Below are positions 11,985-25,065 of a stretch of 64,000 bases of DNA, in pieces. A program made the position numbers and the translations under genes. Position 1 is the stretch's first letter. Each line of letters opens with the position of its first letter. Under the pieces are notes generated by a model that did not search any database, was not told the origin of the DNA, and worked only from the letters and a program-made list of their open reading frames with translations. Origin of the DNA: Allolobophora icterica (lineage: Eukaryota; Annelida; Clitellata; Crassiclitellata; Lumbricidae); the NCBI GenBank assembly GCA_963556255.1, contig OY744608.1:30939154-31003153 (forward strand), written 5' to 3'.

Positions 11985-12251
11985 GCGAAAAAGGGGAGGA
12001 AATTATATGCCCAATGCAGGATCGGCGAGTAAGACCACTGTAACGGTTAGAAAATCATTAAGTGCATCTGGTCCAACGGTCTGGAATGCACAGCCCGTCG
12101 AAGTCCGTGTTCCAGAACTATCTATCGAAAGCTTCAGGAAGAAATTAAAGTTTTGACTAAGCCGGGTTAATACTAGCGCATTTGCGGTATATTTAGGCCT
12201 AGTTACATTACCTTGCGCTTTATAAATCTGCATGTAATAATAATGATAATA

Positions 12252-12316
<65 letters not shown>

Positions 12317-12318
12317 AA
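11985..12318 (+). mobile_element. LINE 3' end with (GAT)n tail
   Basis: The plus strand encodes a RT C-terminal peptide with SASGPTVWNAQPVEVRVP followed by SIESFRKKLKF and a stop at about 12156. This is the GPxxWNxLP signature of CR1/L2-type LINE ORF2 ends. A short 3' UTR and a (GAT)n tail (12250-12318) follow. Only the last ~80 codons remain. Confidence 0.7.
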
Positions 12319-12388
12319 TAAATGCGGACGTCCGTATATGGACTTAGACTACATTTTATAGTTATTTCTCTACGTCCTGTACGTGTCT

Positions 12389-12843
12389 CATATATAGGCG
12401 CCGACTTTTGCCTGTCTCTGCCATGGGTGCATGGGTCCTCTCTTCGTTCTCTGTATCCCCTTCACCGCCGCTCCTTTCCCCTTTCCCTCCCATTAGGTAG
12501 GTGAGTTTTAGCGGATTTTCAGAGAAAGAAAATTGTTTTCTTGTCAAGGGTTGCGAGGTTAGAAAAAGCATTGGAAATCGGTGACATTCGGACGTTCCAG
12601 TGTTATTATTTATTCATTATTTTAAATAGTAGGCCCTATCTAAATAATTTGTGTATGGGCTGTGACTGTGAAATCATGCGATGTTGGTTTTTGTGTGTTT
12701 TAGTTGTACTTCTCAAGTTGTGAGATTACTTAGGTGTTAAAAATTTGAATTTAAGTCCGAATTCTTCTCGTTGCGACGCACCCACTGAACTTTCACTCTG
12801 GTTGCATTGGCACCCAAGGCTCCCAAAGGAGTCGGCGCCTATG
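12389..12843. mobile_element. MITE with CATAGGCGCCGACT-type TIRs
   Basis: The left end CATATATAGGCGCCGACTTT and right end GGAGTCGGCGCCTATG form TIRs, the left one carrying extra TA units. The flanks ACGTGTCT and CTGTGTCT agree at 6 of 8 positions, consistent with a decayed 8-bp TSD. A second copy is at 4725. The same TIR bounds the larger element at 22524-24866. Confidence 0.75.
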
Positions 12844-14907
12844 CTGTGTCTTAAACATCAACTTCAATCAAACGGCAGACAGATCAAGACTTGGGAAGGC
12901 TGCTACGTTGGAGCACGGATGTCCGCTAAAGGGTTGACTAGGCCTACTGCAAAGGCGGACATGAAGAAGGAAGGGTCCAAAGTAGCGGACGTCTTTTATG
13001 AACGACCCCTACTGATCACGCCAATGAGTTCCCTCAAACGGTGTCGACGACGGTTGCTCATGCAATTCAAATAAAAATACCTCGTGTAGCAGTGCGGTTT
13101 AAGCTGAAAAGAGGACAGGGGGTCACAGTGTGCGTACGTGAGAGAGACGACAGGCGGACAGAGAATATGAAAACCGATTTCCAACTGGGCGACGACTTAA
13201 CAAGGTCGATCATCACACAAAACCTTAGCCAAGGTGAAATTGTCCCTCGTGTCAAATCTTAAATCTGCCAGCGTATCATTGCTTGATTTTACATTATATA
13301 AACTTTATTTCGCCATAACCATTATGCTGCACTATAATGACTATATATTATACACAAGGATTTAATTGTCGTAGGGGTTTGGAGAGTTGAACCCCCAATT
13401 TATTTTTCAACCCCTCCAGTTATAATTTCCACATCTTGTAGGGGTTTAAGTTAAACCCTCAGCACATATTTAAGTGGTTCAATATATCTTCCTTTTCGCA
13501 CGCATCCAAATATTTTCACCATGTACGCGTAGTGGTTCAGCGCCCTACCACATAAACCACTGTGAGGATCACTGCTTCTTTTCTGTCCTGAGAGTCTATT
13601 GCTACACAAGGTCTTTAACTTTCTGTAAAACTCTACTGTGACTCGTGTAGATCAACTCTAGAAACGTAATGACATCATAAGACAGGCTACTTGAAGTGGC
13701 ATTCATAGCATATATACTTATATATAAAAAGGTAAGTTATTTGATGATCTTTATACGATTTTAATTTTGGCTTGTCTTAGACTTGTCGTTCTTCGCAAAT
13801 ACTTGTCCAGCAGTGTTTCTAAACAACGTCCTTCCTTCATTACAGTTGCTGTAATGGGTTTTTAGTACTGATACATTTAATTCCATATACATAAATTAAT
13901 CTGTATTGAATGCATTTATCATATATACGATGGATTTTGTCGAGTAGGCCTATACGCAAACTTTCGGTAATTGAATCTGTTGGTAACGGCAACAGTTGCG
14001 GATACGATAGACCTTCAATTCACTACTGCTTGCTAATGCAGTTGGCTGAACCGGCATGGCTGAAATAAATGGAGGAGATGAAGCGAAGTATGTGTGTCTT
14101 GCGGCCGTTGGATCGAGGCGCAGCCTGTATCGCAGTCAGCATCCGCAGTATCTGCAGCAGCAGCCATTAGAGCATCTTCTTACTGACGTCACGCAGCCTT
14201 CATTTCGTCACCTTGCGACGTTAGAAAGGTCGGGAGTTACTGCGAGGTAAATATAGTGAACGTCGGATCTCTGCAGTTGGACGGGCTTTGAGGGGCGGAG
14301 GGGACTTTAGAAATTCTCTAGATTCTAAGGAGGAGATACATGTATAGGCAGGCAGTATAGTTTATGGCTCTGTTGCCTCTGCGTTTGCCAGATCTAGCCT
14401 GGTGGTTGTTGCACTGCAACGACATTTCTCAGAGGAAGGGCAAAGGAAGAAATGCGGGCGGCAACATCGAGCGAAAGTGGGGGGGCTGGAATCACAATGA
14501 AGGCCTAACCTTGGAAGGCACCCCTACTGGCAGGCGATAAAATTAACGTGTATAGGCAGGTATATAGTTTATGGTTGGCTCTGTTACCTCTGCGTCTGCC
14601 AGATATTGTAAAGGGCATTGCCTTTTCTACTGTTCAAGGATCAACGTTTTTTAAGTATAGTACAGTGACATTTAACATTATAGAGGTAGCGCAGAGAGGA
14701 TCTCTGATTATTATTCCACGGATGGCCTTACATTCAAGTAGGCCTATAGGCCTATACTAACCAAACTGAACATAGCTTGGCGTTGCTACACGCTACACAC
14801 ATAAATAGGCTATGAGTATAGCTGTACTGTTGTACGTATCTTTTCACTTTCTATAGTATAATCTGTGTGTTGCTTATGCCGTGTAATATTTATGAGTTTT
14901 GTGTATG
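12844..14907. other. no gene recognised
   Basis: Near 13370-13460 there are GGGGTTTGGAGAGTTGAACCCCC-like words resembling the long terminal inverted repeats at 18046 and 21133, so a decayed relative may sit here. Near 14350 and 14550 there is a short direct duplication (ATAGGCAGG.AGTATAGTTTATGG...CTCTGTT.CCTCTGCGT). No coding domain is recognised. Confidence 0.35.
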
Positions 14908-16055
14908 CAGGGGCTTCTATCCCTATTCAGGGTGGGCGCATGTTGAGCCCAGTGAAAAACAGGGGGGAAGTATTTCTTTTCAATTTTTATCACACTCCCT
15001 ACAAGTTACAGTCTTACAGTCTTACAGAGTCTTTGCTCACAGTTCTGTGCAGGGCCTACTACGTAGGGGGGGGGGGGAAGGAAGCAGACTGCTTCCAATT
15101 TGTGCCAGAGGGAAAGTTCCCCCTCCAGTGAAATGGATGTTTCTGTTCCACCTACAGTACTGACTCAGGCCAGTAAAATGCTTTGTCCTGCAGCATCCAA
15201 GGACTGAACATTTTAGATTACCTCCCACAAATTACGCCTATGCTTAGTTTACAGTGTCTAAGCAGTGTTATAGTGTATCATTATTACTTGTTTTTCTTTA
15301 GCTATTGACCATTATGTTCCGCCATTTTTCTGTTGATGTAGGATGCCAAGAAAGCTTAAAAATTGAAAAAAGCGTTCATAATCCTGTTGATTAAGAAAAA
15401 AGTAGTTGGTCAATGCTACAATTATTGTCGTGTAGTGCAGTGAAAATGGGATTATCACTTTATCAGTCTTGATAATATATACCCAGTCGGCTGGGTAACA
15501 CTGCAATAGGCAGAGATGGAGCCTGCCACAGCATTACACCATTCATGATGCAGTCTTTAAATCCCCATATATTTGCTAAGCAGTGTCCCATATTGCCCAG
15601 TATTTTAACATGCGTCCCATATTTTGGAATTTTGTCCCATATATATTGCAGTCTGTCCCATAACATTTTTACATTGCACTGGAAGCCCTAGAGAATTTAA
15701 TTCAACAGTTCAGTTGAACTAAAATGTATAGTTTTCCAAAACCAGTTTTCTTTCTCCAAAAATGCGCTAAAACACACCTACGGCAATGTAGAAATAAAAA
15801 AAATTTTCGGGGAGGACCTCGGACCCTTCCGCTTCAAGGGGAGGGAAGGGGAGGGCAGGAATGGTACAGGAGTGGTAAAAGGAGAGGGGATAAGGGGCGA
15901 GGGATGGGGTGGGAGGGGATGGGGAGGAAGGGAAGGCGAGGTATGGAAGGGCTTTACAGTAAGGTGGATTTGCTTCCAGCTTACAGGGGGTTCTGTGAAA
16001 GAGGGGGGAAGGAGAGGGATTGAGCCCGGTTGTTTAGGGGGGATAGAAGCCACTG
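14908..16055. mobile_element. 1.15-kb hAT-like element with perfect 8-bp TSD
   Basis: The left terminus CAGGGGCTTCTATCCC and the reverse complement of the right terminus, CAGTGGCTTCTATCCC, match at 15 of 16 bases. The flanking octamer TGTGTATG is identical on both sides (14900-14907 and 16056-16063). The interior has a GTCCCATAT repeat patch (15585-15665) and a purine-rich GGGAGGGG tract (15835-15950). No transposase is encoded, so it is non-autonomous. Confidence 0.9.
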
Positions 16056-16953
<898 letters not shown>

Positions 16954-16956
<3 letters not shown>

Positions 16957-18045
16957 GATCTTCATACGCTGAGCCTAAGAAAGTAAAGTCGTTAACAGAT
17001 GGTTGCCTTTCAGGATGAGAGGCAACCGTCGGTACCCTATCCCGTTTATCCGTCTATGTTCAGCATTTCAACTATAATTTGCGTGCAGTCTTGTGGGCGC
17101 TGAGAGTTTTAACAGTGTTGAATAAAACCATGGACGATATGAGCTCTCCACAGGCCTGGTGTTGATAATTCCTTTACAAAACCCTCTTCCAGACAGCACC
17201 TGGTGGCCGTCTTGCGAAAAATCCAACGCGAACAAATACAAAGATGATGGCAATCTTAACCATCCGATTGCAATATTTGATCTCCGTTGTAAAGGCAATA
17301 TGAAGACTGGTTGGTGTTCAGGATGCTGTGTGAACCACTTCTTCGGCTCAGGTGCGTCTAGGCCATCGATCCTGTACAAGGACGGAGCTGATATAGCCTA
17401 CAAGCAATATATCATCAAGGCCGATACAGAGGAGAGCTGGAAGCAGCAGCAGCAGCAGCAGCTGTGTTGTGCACTGTACCGCTGCAAAGGCGGCTGCTGC
17501 CGAGTCTTTGCGGATGATTGACTTAACACACCTGCGGACAGACCGGACGAGTATTGACTGGACGCAGCCGGGTGGGTGGGTGGGCTGCCGTCCACAGTGC
17601 CGATAGTTCAGGTGTTGCCGACGAGCAGTGCTAGATTGCCCGTCGTCTGCGGGGACTAGAATATCGAAGAACTCGATTAACACGCACAACTTTTATTATA
17701 TAAAAGAACTATACTCCAAAGCACAGAGAAAAACTCCATCGGAATTCTATCGGCGATCAGGATAACATCAATTGTAACGCGTGCAGTGTATAAATCTTGT
17801 TGACACTCGCTAATTAAATACGACATAAGAGCAGCGCGATAATGCATTGTATTTGTTGTTTGTCCAGCGACAACGCGTACACACAATGTCCGATAAAGAG
17901 GCGTTTTGGTTTGCATGCAGAATATAGACCTATATGTATTGTAGGCCTACGTCTTTATGGCCTGTCTCAATTGGAATTCCTAGCCAGTTAAACACAGGTT
18001 TATCTAAGCCTAACATGCATGGCCGCGTATAGCCTATATACGTAT
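16954..18045. other. no gene recognised
   Basis: It includes a (CAG)6 run at about 17443-17461 inside a 120-codon open frame (17159-17521). That frame resembles no domain I know and lacks supporting splice or repeat evidence. Confidence 0.35.
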
Positions 18046-19419
18046 CAGGGTGAGAATTGTCGCGGGGTTGGGGGTTCAACCCTGTAGTCTTTCTTAGCCT
18101 TAGGACCCCACAGTTAAGTCTTCATTACACACCCCAGAGGGTTATTTCCAACCTCCTCAGTTGTGCTAGTATGATTATATTGTACATACATTTTAGTATT
18201 TTCTTTCACAATAATTCACTTTGTGGGTTACTAATAAAGTAATGCTCTAGTTTATTGTGAGATTTGTGACCATGTGAATTGTATGCTAATAAATTTGGCG
18301 ATGTAATCACTTTAAGGAGTTAAAGCTTTCTATTGCATTTTTGAATTTTCTCAGTTTGCACAACAGATTCAATCAGACGATCAACTGTCCGAATAATAGT
18401 CGCTTCAGGAAAGTGTGATTTGACATAACTCTTTCACTAGCTACAGAAGCACTAAGAAGCATTAGCTACAGAAGCACTAAGAATAAGTTAAGAACCTACA
18501 TACCCATTATTTTCTGCCCATTAAACGTTCCGGGTGAATCACATCTCAAGCTTCCGTCGCCCGATTCAAAGACTGGCATTCAGCTGTTCTGCATCCGTGT
18601 TAGAAGAAGATGCCAAACAGGTGTTGCCTAATCGGGAAAGGACACACCCGAAACACCCGGCCATTATCGAATTAGCAAACCCGATAGGCTGACACCGAAC
18701 AGGGGAGTGAGTCGACCCTGCAGTTTGCAATCGATATGATGGTCCGAGTTCTGGTAGTGGGAAGTGATATATAGGTAGGCCTACCTGTAATACAGAGGTA
18801 AGTCACTGGTAACACTATGGAAGCTTAAATTATCCCACCCCCCCCGATGCCGTAAGAGGATCTTTACAGTCACCAGACAATATAGCATAAGCTTAAATGT
18901 AGAGATGTTTCCTAACATGATATTAAAAAAACCTCTTGTGTAAATACAGTGTATATAAAGCCTTGATGTGTATTGTTTAAAAAAACAAAAAATCCAAAAA
19001 TATATATAAAATATATAAAAATTACAAAAAACAAAAAACATCTATTTAAAAAATTAATGTAAATATATCTAGTAGTGTTGTAGATAACGGAAACAACAGA
19101 AAACGGTGCGACCTAAGAAACCGCCAGAAGGTGCGAATCTGAAAACAACTCGGAAGATCTCAGCAAGATTTCTCGTGCTGAAACTTAAAGAGAGTGTATA
19201 AAAAAACATCGACCACAAAATCAGCAACAAAGGGAAGACGTCAAATACCACTGCTGTCATAAGACGTCCCTAAACGCATTCATTCTCCAGAGACTCAGAT
19301 CGACCGAGTAGGCGTATACTACAGAGATCCAATCGAAACTTTTGAAGCACAATTTATGCACTATGTCTGTCTGTCTGCTCTCTTCGTTTTTCTGTCTCAT
19401 CGTCTTTCTATTGTATTGT

Positions 19420-19515
19420 ATCTAGAAATTTATAAAGCGCCTCTCGCAGAATAACTATTCAGAGGCGCTCTCAGCACAGAAACCCCGGGGAAACAGAAAT
19501 GCCTTTAAAAACGTC
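19420..19515 (-). mobile_element. solo 3' end of an L2-like LINE
   Basis: The reverse complement (AGGCATTTCTGTTTCCC ... GAATAGTTATTCTG ... GGCGCTTTATAAATTTCTAG) matches the 3' end of the LINE at 54782-54870 almost base for base. Only about 95 bp remain. It could also be the tail of a SINE that shares this LINE's 3' end. Confidence 0.7.
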
Positions 19516-20159
19516 TTCATGCAATTGTGCGCGTATAGACTATACTGGATTGGAATTTCTGCGCATGAGTGGGCCTATATCAGCTGCTCTATGTGCGCTG
19601 TTAGATTAATAGTCTCGGCACAATACTCCTTAGCAAGACATGCATTAAGGTAATCGGAGACTGCAGTGCTGTTTGAAAAGAACTAAAATGTGCAGCATTT
19701 ATCTTTGTGTTCATTTAACTGCGCTCTAACTTGTGATCCCTGGTCTTTAAACTAAGACTTATTGCGTGTAAACTGGGGATAACGAGTTCTTTTTCAAATT
19801 TATAACAATTTCGGTGTTCCCTGTGATCAATGAAGGTCCAATTATAATATGGTTTGCAAGTAAGCGACCGCGGTCTAGAAACATCAGTCTGAGCGTGGAT
19901 CTCCATAGCACAGCACGGCTCCTGTTGTCGTATATTTGCTGTCAGCGGTCGATACTGTTATGCGTATTAATGTTATTATTATGTCGTGTGTATGTGTGTT
20001 TGTGTGCGGATGTGTACACACTGACCTCTGTTGAGAAAACAGAGATGAAAAAAAGACCATACGAGCTGTGAGCACGCAATGAGCAATACGACATCGTTGT
20101 TTGAACAGGCGAGACAATGCATTACAGGCATATGAATAGCCACAATCCACTGGTGTAAG

Positions 20160-20430
20160 CAGAGCCGTCTTATCCACTTTGCCTACTGTGCCTAAGGCCA
20201 ACGAAACTGTCAGAGGCCTACGAAAGTCTGAAAATCTGAAAATGAGACAGTGAATGATGATCGGGAAAATGGAACAAAAGGAAAATTGCAAATGACAGCA
20301 AATTCAAATTCAATAACTTTTATACTGAAACAGTTTAGGTTGAGCTGTGCTAGCCTGCATTATGTGGTCTAAGTTGGGGTCTACGAAAGCAAGAGTGCCT
20401 AGGGCCTACGACGACCTTAAAACGGCCCTC
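20160..20430. mobile_element. 271-bp hAT-like MITE, perfect 8-bp TSD
   Basis: The left end CAGAGCCGTCTTA pairs with the reverse complement of the right end, GAGGGCCGTTTTA, at 10 of 13 positions. The octamer GGTGTAAG is present at both 20152-20159 and 20431-20438. No coding sequence. Confidence 0.8.
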
Positions 20431-21734
20431 GGTGTAAGCCCTACGTGGTTTCCGATTCACAAATTCAATGTATCTCCGTCATGGTTTAGCCTACAGCTAG
20501 GCTACTGTTGACTCCTCTGTCAAACATATGGTGGCCGAAGTAACCGAAACACTATAGAAGACTCCATCCTCTGACAGCAGACATAGCCTAGGCGTAGACT
20601 CTAGGGGGCAGCCGGGGCAGGTGCCCCTCCCCAATGATTGAGATAGACTGTACTCCCAATGCAACAAGTGTAGAATGAATAACTCAACCCCCCCCCAATA
20701 TTTTAGACAAGTTTACGCCAGTGGTCGGAGACCCTTCTTTCGCTAGTCCGGGGTACCCCTCATCTCTGAATTCATCACAATCAAAGTGAAAATCCAGACT
20801 TGTTGCATCAAAGCGATCTCTTAGCACTGGCACGTAGGCCATCGTAACGACGGGATCTGACGGGGCCTCTAAACAATCTAAAAACATAGCAACTCTACAG
20901 GACTAAATCATAAATTACTTGTTTCATATGCCACTTTTGTATTTGAAACGTGAAGGGCAGCTGGATTACCAGTCATAGGCAAAAGGCACACTAAGATGGC
21001 CTACTTATATTACCCTATAGACCTCGATTATTACAACTGATTTATAGTTTAGAACAAATCATCTTCTGTAACTGGGAGGGTCCTAAGAAAGACTAGGGGG
21101 TTGAACCCCCAACCCCCGATTATTCTCACCCTGCCTCTATAGCCTATAGTTTTAGAATATTCTCCAAATTTATTGACAGAAAGCAAAATAATCCTTACAA
21201 GCAGAGCTTAAGAAAGCGCCTACATATCCATTCAGGATATGGTCCATGTCATCCTGATGAACTGGGTTGGTTTTCAAAAAGTGCGCTTAGTGCAGAATAA
21301 GTAGTCACGACTGAAGCTTAGATTGTAAAATCTGTATTATATATACATAGTAACCCATATCTCTTTCTGTCTGTCTGGCTGTCTGTCTGTCTGTCTCTCT
21401 CTCTCGCTCTGTCTCTCTCTCTCTTATGTGTATGTATAATACTTTCATGAAAGCTGGATATGCCAGATCCTTTATGCTCGTCAGGGCAGAAATTTGTTCT
21501 AGATTTCTGCTCCATTCTGCCCTCTAGCAAACTCAGCCATACTGAGTAAACTGACCGTAACGACGAGGGAGAATGGCTGGCCATCCGAGCTCATATGCCG
21601 ACTCTAATAAAAAAAATACAGTTGCTAACACTTGACACCCATGGCTGACTCTGTGGGTTAACCTAAGGAACTGCTCTTTTCCTGCTCACATATATAGGCC
21701 TATATATATATGTATGTATATTTGTCACACTATA

Positions 21735-21808
<74 letters not shown>

Positions 21809-22219
21809 AGTTCCACTGACCGAAACCGCAAAGGACATTTCCTTCGAAGACGAGATGTCAGTTTCTACGAAGGGTATACTCAGTCTGTTGCACTAGTTTA
21901 AATACAACAGATATTGTACTGAATCAGCTGTAGGGAGTGATTTTACTAAGCGGTGTAGTCTTTTGAACCAATAGGTGTGTTCGTCAGTCACGTTATGGCC
22001 TGTGCGTGAGACAGAGACAGACACACAGAGACAGACAGACAGAGGGCAGACAGACAGACAGACAGAGGGGCTGCTGACGATCAAGGCAAATGTGCTTCCT
22101 TACACGAGAGTCCTAACAATTTTCATCCGGCAATCAGTGTTTATCCTTCGACTGCCTGACATTAAATCCGATTAAGCAATGAAACAAGTCTGAACAAGAG
22201 CGGGTAGGCTAGTTGAGAT
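20431..22219. other. no gene recognised
   Basis: Repeat-derived looking GC patches at 20590-20640 (GGGGCAGCCGGGGCAGGTGCCCC), a GACA/CTCT patch at 21368-21422 and a (TA)n tract at 21742-21805. No TIR pair beyond those listed. Confidence 0.35.
21742..21805. repeat. (TA)n microsatellite
   Basis: About 32 TA units. Confidence 0.95.
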
Positions 22220-22492
22220 CAGTGGCGGCGATCTTGTTTAACAGGTGAGGGGCACATTTTTAAACTGATGTGGTCAAAAAAGAGTTTTGAACTGATCTGG
22301 TCAAAAAGAGGTAACATTTTTTTATCGCCATGAACTGATCTGGTGAAAAAAGGTTAAAAACTTTTCGCGCGTGATTGATCACCTTTTTTGGTGTTTCTTC
22401 AGAATGTGGGGTAGGGCCGATGCATGGCGTGCCCCTTTCACTGTTAACGGTGGGGGTCTTGTCCCCCTCGACCCCCATGATCGCCGCCCATG
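22220..22492. mobile_element. hAT-like MITE, GGCGGCGATC family (copy 2), perfect TSD
   Basis: Left end CAGTGGCGGCGATC, right end GATCGCCGCCCATG, with the octamer GTTGAGAT on both sides (22212-22219 and 22493-22500). The octamer fits the hAT preference nTnnnnAn. It is in reverse orientation relative to the copies at 2114 and 26437. Internally it has several (A/C)TGATCTGGTCAAAAA units. Confidence 0.9.
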
Positions 22493-22523
22493 GTTGAGAT
22501 AAAATAGTTACAATTGGTTGCAG

Positions 22524-24866
22524 CATAGGCGCCGACTCCACAGGGGCAACAGGGACGTTCGCCCCAATACTCACCAAGCTTCGGGGGCGAGAGTATATTT
22601 TCGCCCCAGTACATTTTTGGCCATTCAAAATATAAAAATTAAAAATGCTTAATAAAACTTACATATTTACTTTTAATTAAGGAACAAGGATGCCTCTGCA
22701 GCCTTCATATTTACTGTTTCCAAGGGTCCCAAGCTATTAACTAAAGACATTTCATGTACTTTTTCCGTGTATGTCTCAGCTTCTCTGCAGTCTCAACTAG
22801 CCTGTATATATGACGGATGCTTCATGATACATGATACACAGGGCCTCAGACGTATATAAGTGTGGTATCTCTCACCTATTAACATCTTTGGTCTATACTA
22901 TGTCACCCTGATGTGTCTGACAGCCGGAGTATTTGACCCTGGTCGACCCACAACCAGTTGTACACGAGCCAGATTCTCCCCTTTCAGGTGCACAGCCACT
23001 GCATACACTTTAACGGTGTATCTTTCAGCTACAGCGCTAAGAAATGCCTGAAATAATATCTGCGGCAATCTGCCTTGTTCGTCTGTCTTCTGTTTTCTCT
23101 CGCTGTGTCTCTGCAGCAGTCTGTCTCTCTCAATGTCTCTCTACAAGCCTTGTGGCCTGTACACACTACACTGCACACACTACTCTGTACAAATTACACT
23201 ATCTACACAGGACTGAAGTTTCATTCTTCATGTTAATTGGCCTCGGGTGAATTTAAAGTAGTTCAACGGAGGGTTGGAGGAAGAGAGCGAACGGAGGGTT
23301 GGAGGAAGAGAGCGAACGGAGGGTTGGAGGAAGAGAGCGAACGGAGGGTTGGAGGAAGAGAGGGAATGGAGGGTAGGAGGAAGAGAGGGAATGGAGGGTT
23401 GGAGGAAGAGAGGGAATGGAGGGTAGGAGGAAGAGAGGGAATGGAGGGTTGGAGGAAGAGAGGGAATGGAGGGTAGGAGGAAGAGAGCGAATGGAGGGTA
23501 GGAGGAAGAGAGGGAATGGAGGGTTGGAGGAAGAGAGGGAATGGAGGGTAGGAGGAAGAGAGGGAATGGAGGGTTGGAGGAAGAGAAGGAGTGGAAGGTT
23601 GGAGGAAGAGAGGGAATGGAGGGTTGGAGGAACAGAGGGAGTGGAGGGTTGGAGGAAAAGAGGGAATGGAGGGTTGGAGGAAGAGAGCGAACGGAGGGTT
23701 GGAGGAAGAGAGGGAACGGAGGGTTGGAGGAAGAGAGGGAATGGAGGGTTGGAGGAAGAGAGCGAACGGAGGGTTGGAGGAAGATAGGGAACGGAGGGTT
23801 GGAGGAAGAGAGGGAGTGGAGGGTTGGAGGAAGAGAGCGAACGGAGGGTTGGAGGAAGAGAGGGAACGGACTAGTCCTCCTTGTTCAGAATACAGTTATT
23901 CGTTTACTTTTAAACAAACAAAAAAAGAAATTTCTAATCGCCGGCTAGAGCTCTCCTGAACCAGAGAAACTAAGACTCAGTTGATGGTAAGGAACTTCAA
24001 AATTTAGAATAGCAATTGGTTGATTTGCTTTTTGAGTAGTACATAAGTTATCTGCTTCACTTCGTGAAACATTTCATTTTTATTTTATAATTCAAGACAA
24101 TTTAACTTCAATTATTAATCTCACTTGAACTATTCAGTATTGTAACCTAACCTATTGACTATTGTACTGCACGTGCATGATGAAGTACTCTGTTCATGAT
24201 TCTTCATTCATTATGTAATTCTTTTATCTGCAGTTTTAGTGTACACTATAGCTGTGCATGTAGCATGTAACTATATTCTATAAGCGACAGGCCAAATTGA
24301 CCAATACATTTTTGTTGTATTCTTGTTTTGTCTTGAACTATTAATGTGACTTGAACAATGGATCATTGATGATTACGTTCAATACTTTTTTAACTTAGGC
24401 CTAACTAATTGCAGTTTTAAATAGCTATCTCAGTACTTTAACTTTTCGAGCTTAGAGTGTCCAACGGCCCCGGCTAGGTTGTAACGCCACTGGTTGTTAA
24501 CAAATCTTTCAATACAGAATTATTTATTGTTACAGCCAGAAAGGTTACTAATTATATAGTAACTTACTCTTGTCATTACAATGGATAAATTTGTTGTTGT
24601 GAAACGTTCACGCTTTGAAGTTCCGCAACAAGAGATTGTGTCAGCGCCGCCGGTTACTTTGTGCTTGTCTTCACGATTGGGCAGAGGAAGCACTAGCTGT
24701 TGCATAGCATTACAATTAGTCTCTTCCCAGTTGAAAGGGCTTGAGGATAGGGGAACTCGGAGAGGGGGAAGACAGGGCAGGATAGGCGATGGGATCACAT
24801 CCGATCACGGGATCTTGGGAATGGAATTCTTGCCCCAGTACCTTTTACTAGAAGTCGGCGCCTATG
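22524..24866. mobile_element. 2.3-kb non-autonomous hAT-like element, perfect TSD
   Basis: The TIR is CATAGGCGCCGACT, exact at both ends. The octamer GGTTGCAG flanks both sides (22516-22523 and 24867-24874). It uses the same terminus as the MITEs at 4725 and 12389 but with a different interior. It carries a 25-bp minisatellite at 23264-23868 and no recognisable transposase, so it is non-autonomous despite its size. GCCCCA-rich patches lie just inside both ends. Confidence 0.9.
23264..23868. repeat. 25-bp purine minisatellite, about 24 units
   Basis: The unit is GGAGGGTTGGAGGAAGAGAG plus GGAAT, with variants GCGAAC, GGAGT and GGTAGG. All purine-strand frames stay open because the unit lacks stops and is not a multiple of three. 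The apparent Glu/Arg/Gly-rich proteins are artefacts. Confidence 0.95.
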
Positions 24867-24912
24867 GGTTGCAGCTTGATTGATTTTGTCACTCGACTCA
24901 TACCCTTAGCAT

Positions 24913-24990
24913 CCGTCCGTCCGTCCGTCCGCCCGCCCGCCCGTCCGTCCGTCCGTCCGTCCGTCCGTCCGTCCGTCCGTCCGTCCGTCC
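24913..24990. repeat. (CCGT)n microsatellite with CCGC variants
   Basis: About 19 tetramer units directly abutting the tRNA-like head of a SINE. Confidence 0.95.
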
Positions 24991-25065
24991 TTGGCCGATT
25001 GGTTATAGCGCTCGATCTGTAACGCGGAGAGTATGAGTTCGAGGCTTTCGAGCGTCGCCCCAGGC

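Larger units (their letters stand above)
18046..21133. mobile_element. candidate 3.1-kb element with ~70-bp inverted termini
   Basis: The left end begins CAGGGTGAGAATTGTCG and continues through GGGGTTGGGGGTTCAACCC and CTTTCTTAG. The reverse complement of 21060-21133 reads CAGGGTGAGAATAATCG with the same following motifs. These long, inward-facing termini could bound one element containing the insertions at 19420 and 20160. The flanking octamers (ATACGTAT and CCTCTATA) do not match. Two unrelated truncated copies, or a rearranged element, therefore remain possible. Confidence 0.4.

Noticed and set aside
17159..17521. 120-codon frame with a CAG/polyQ run
   Set aside because: No domain, no homologous copy in the window and no splice support; the Q run comes from a short CAG repeat.
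23237..23959. Glu/Arg/Gly-rich repetitive proteins
   Set aside because: The 25-bp minisatellite lacks stops in three frames; unit length is not a multiple of three, so no protein repeat is maintained.
24991..25056. Functional tRNA gene
   Set aside because: Boxes A and B are present, but acceptor and anticodon stems do not pair and the sequence leads into a dispersed repeat; better read as a SINE head.
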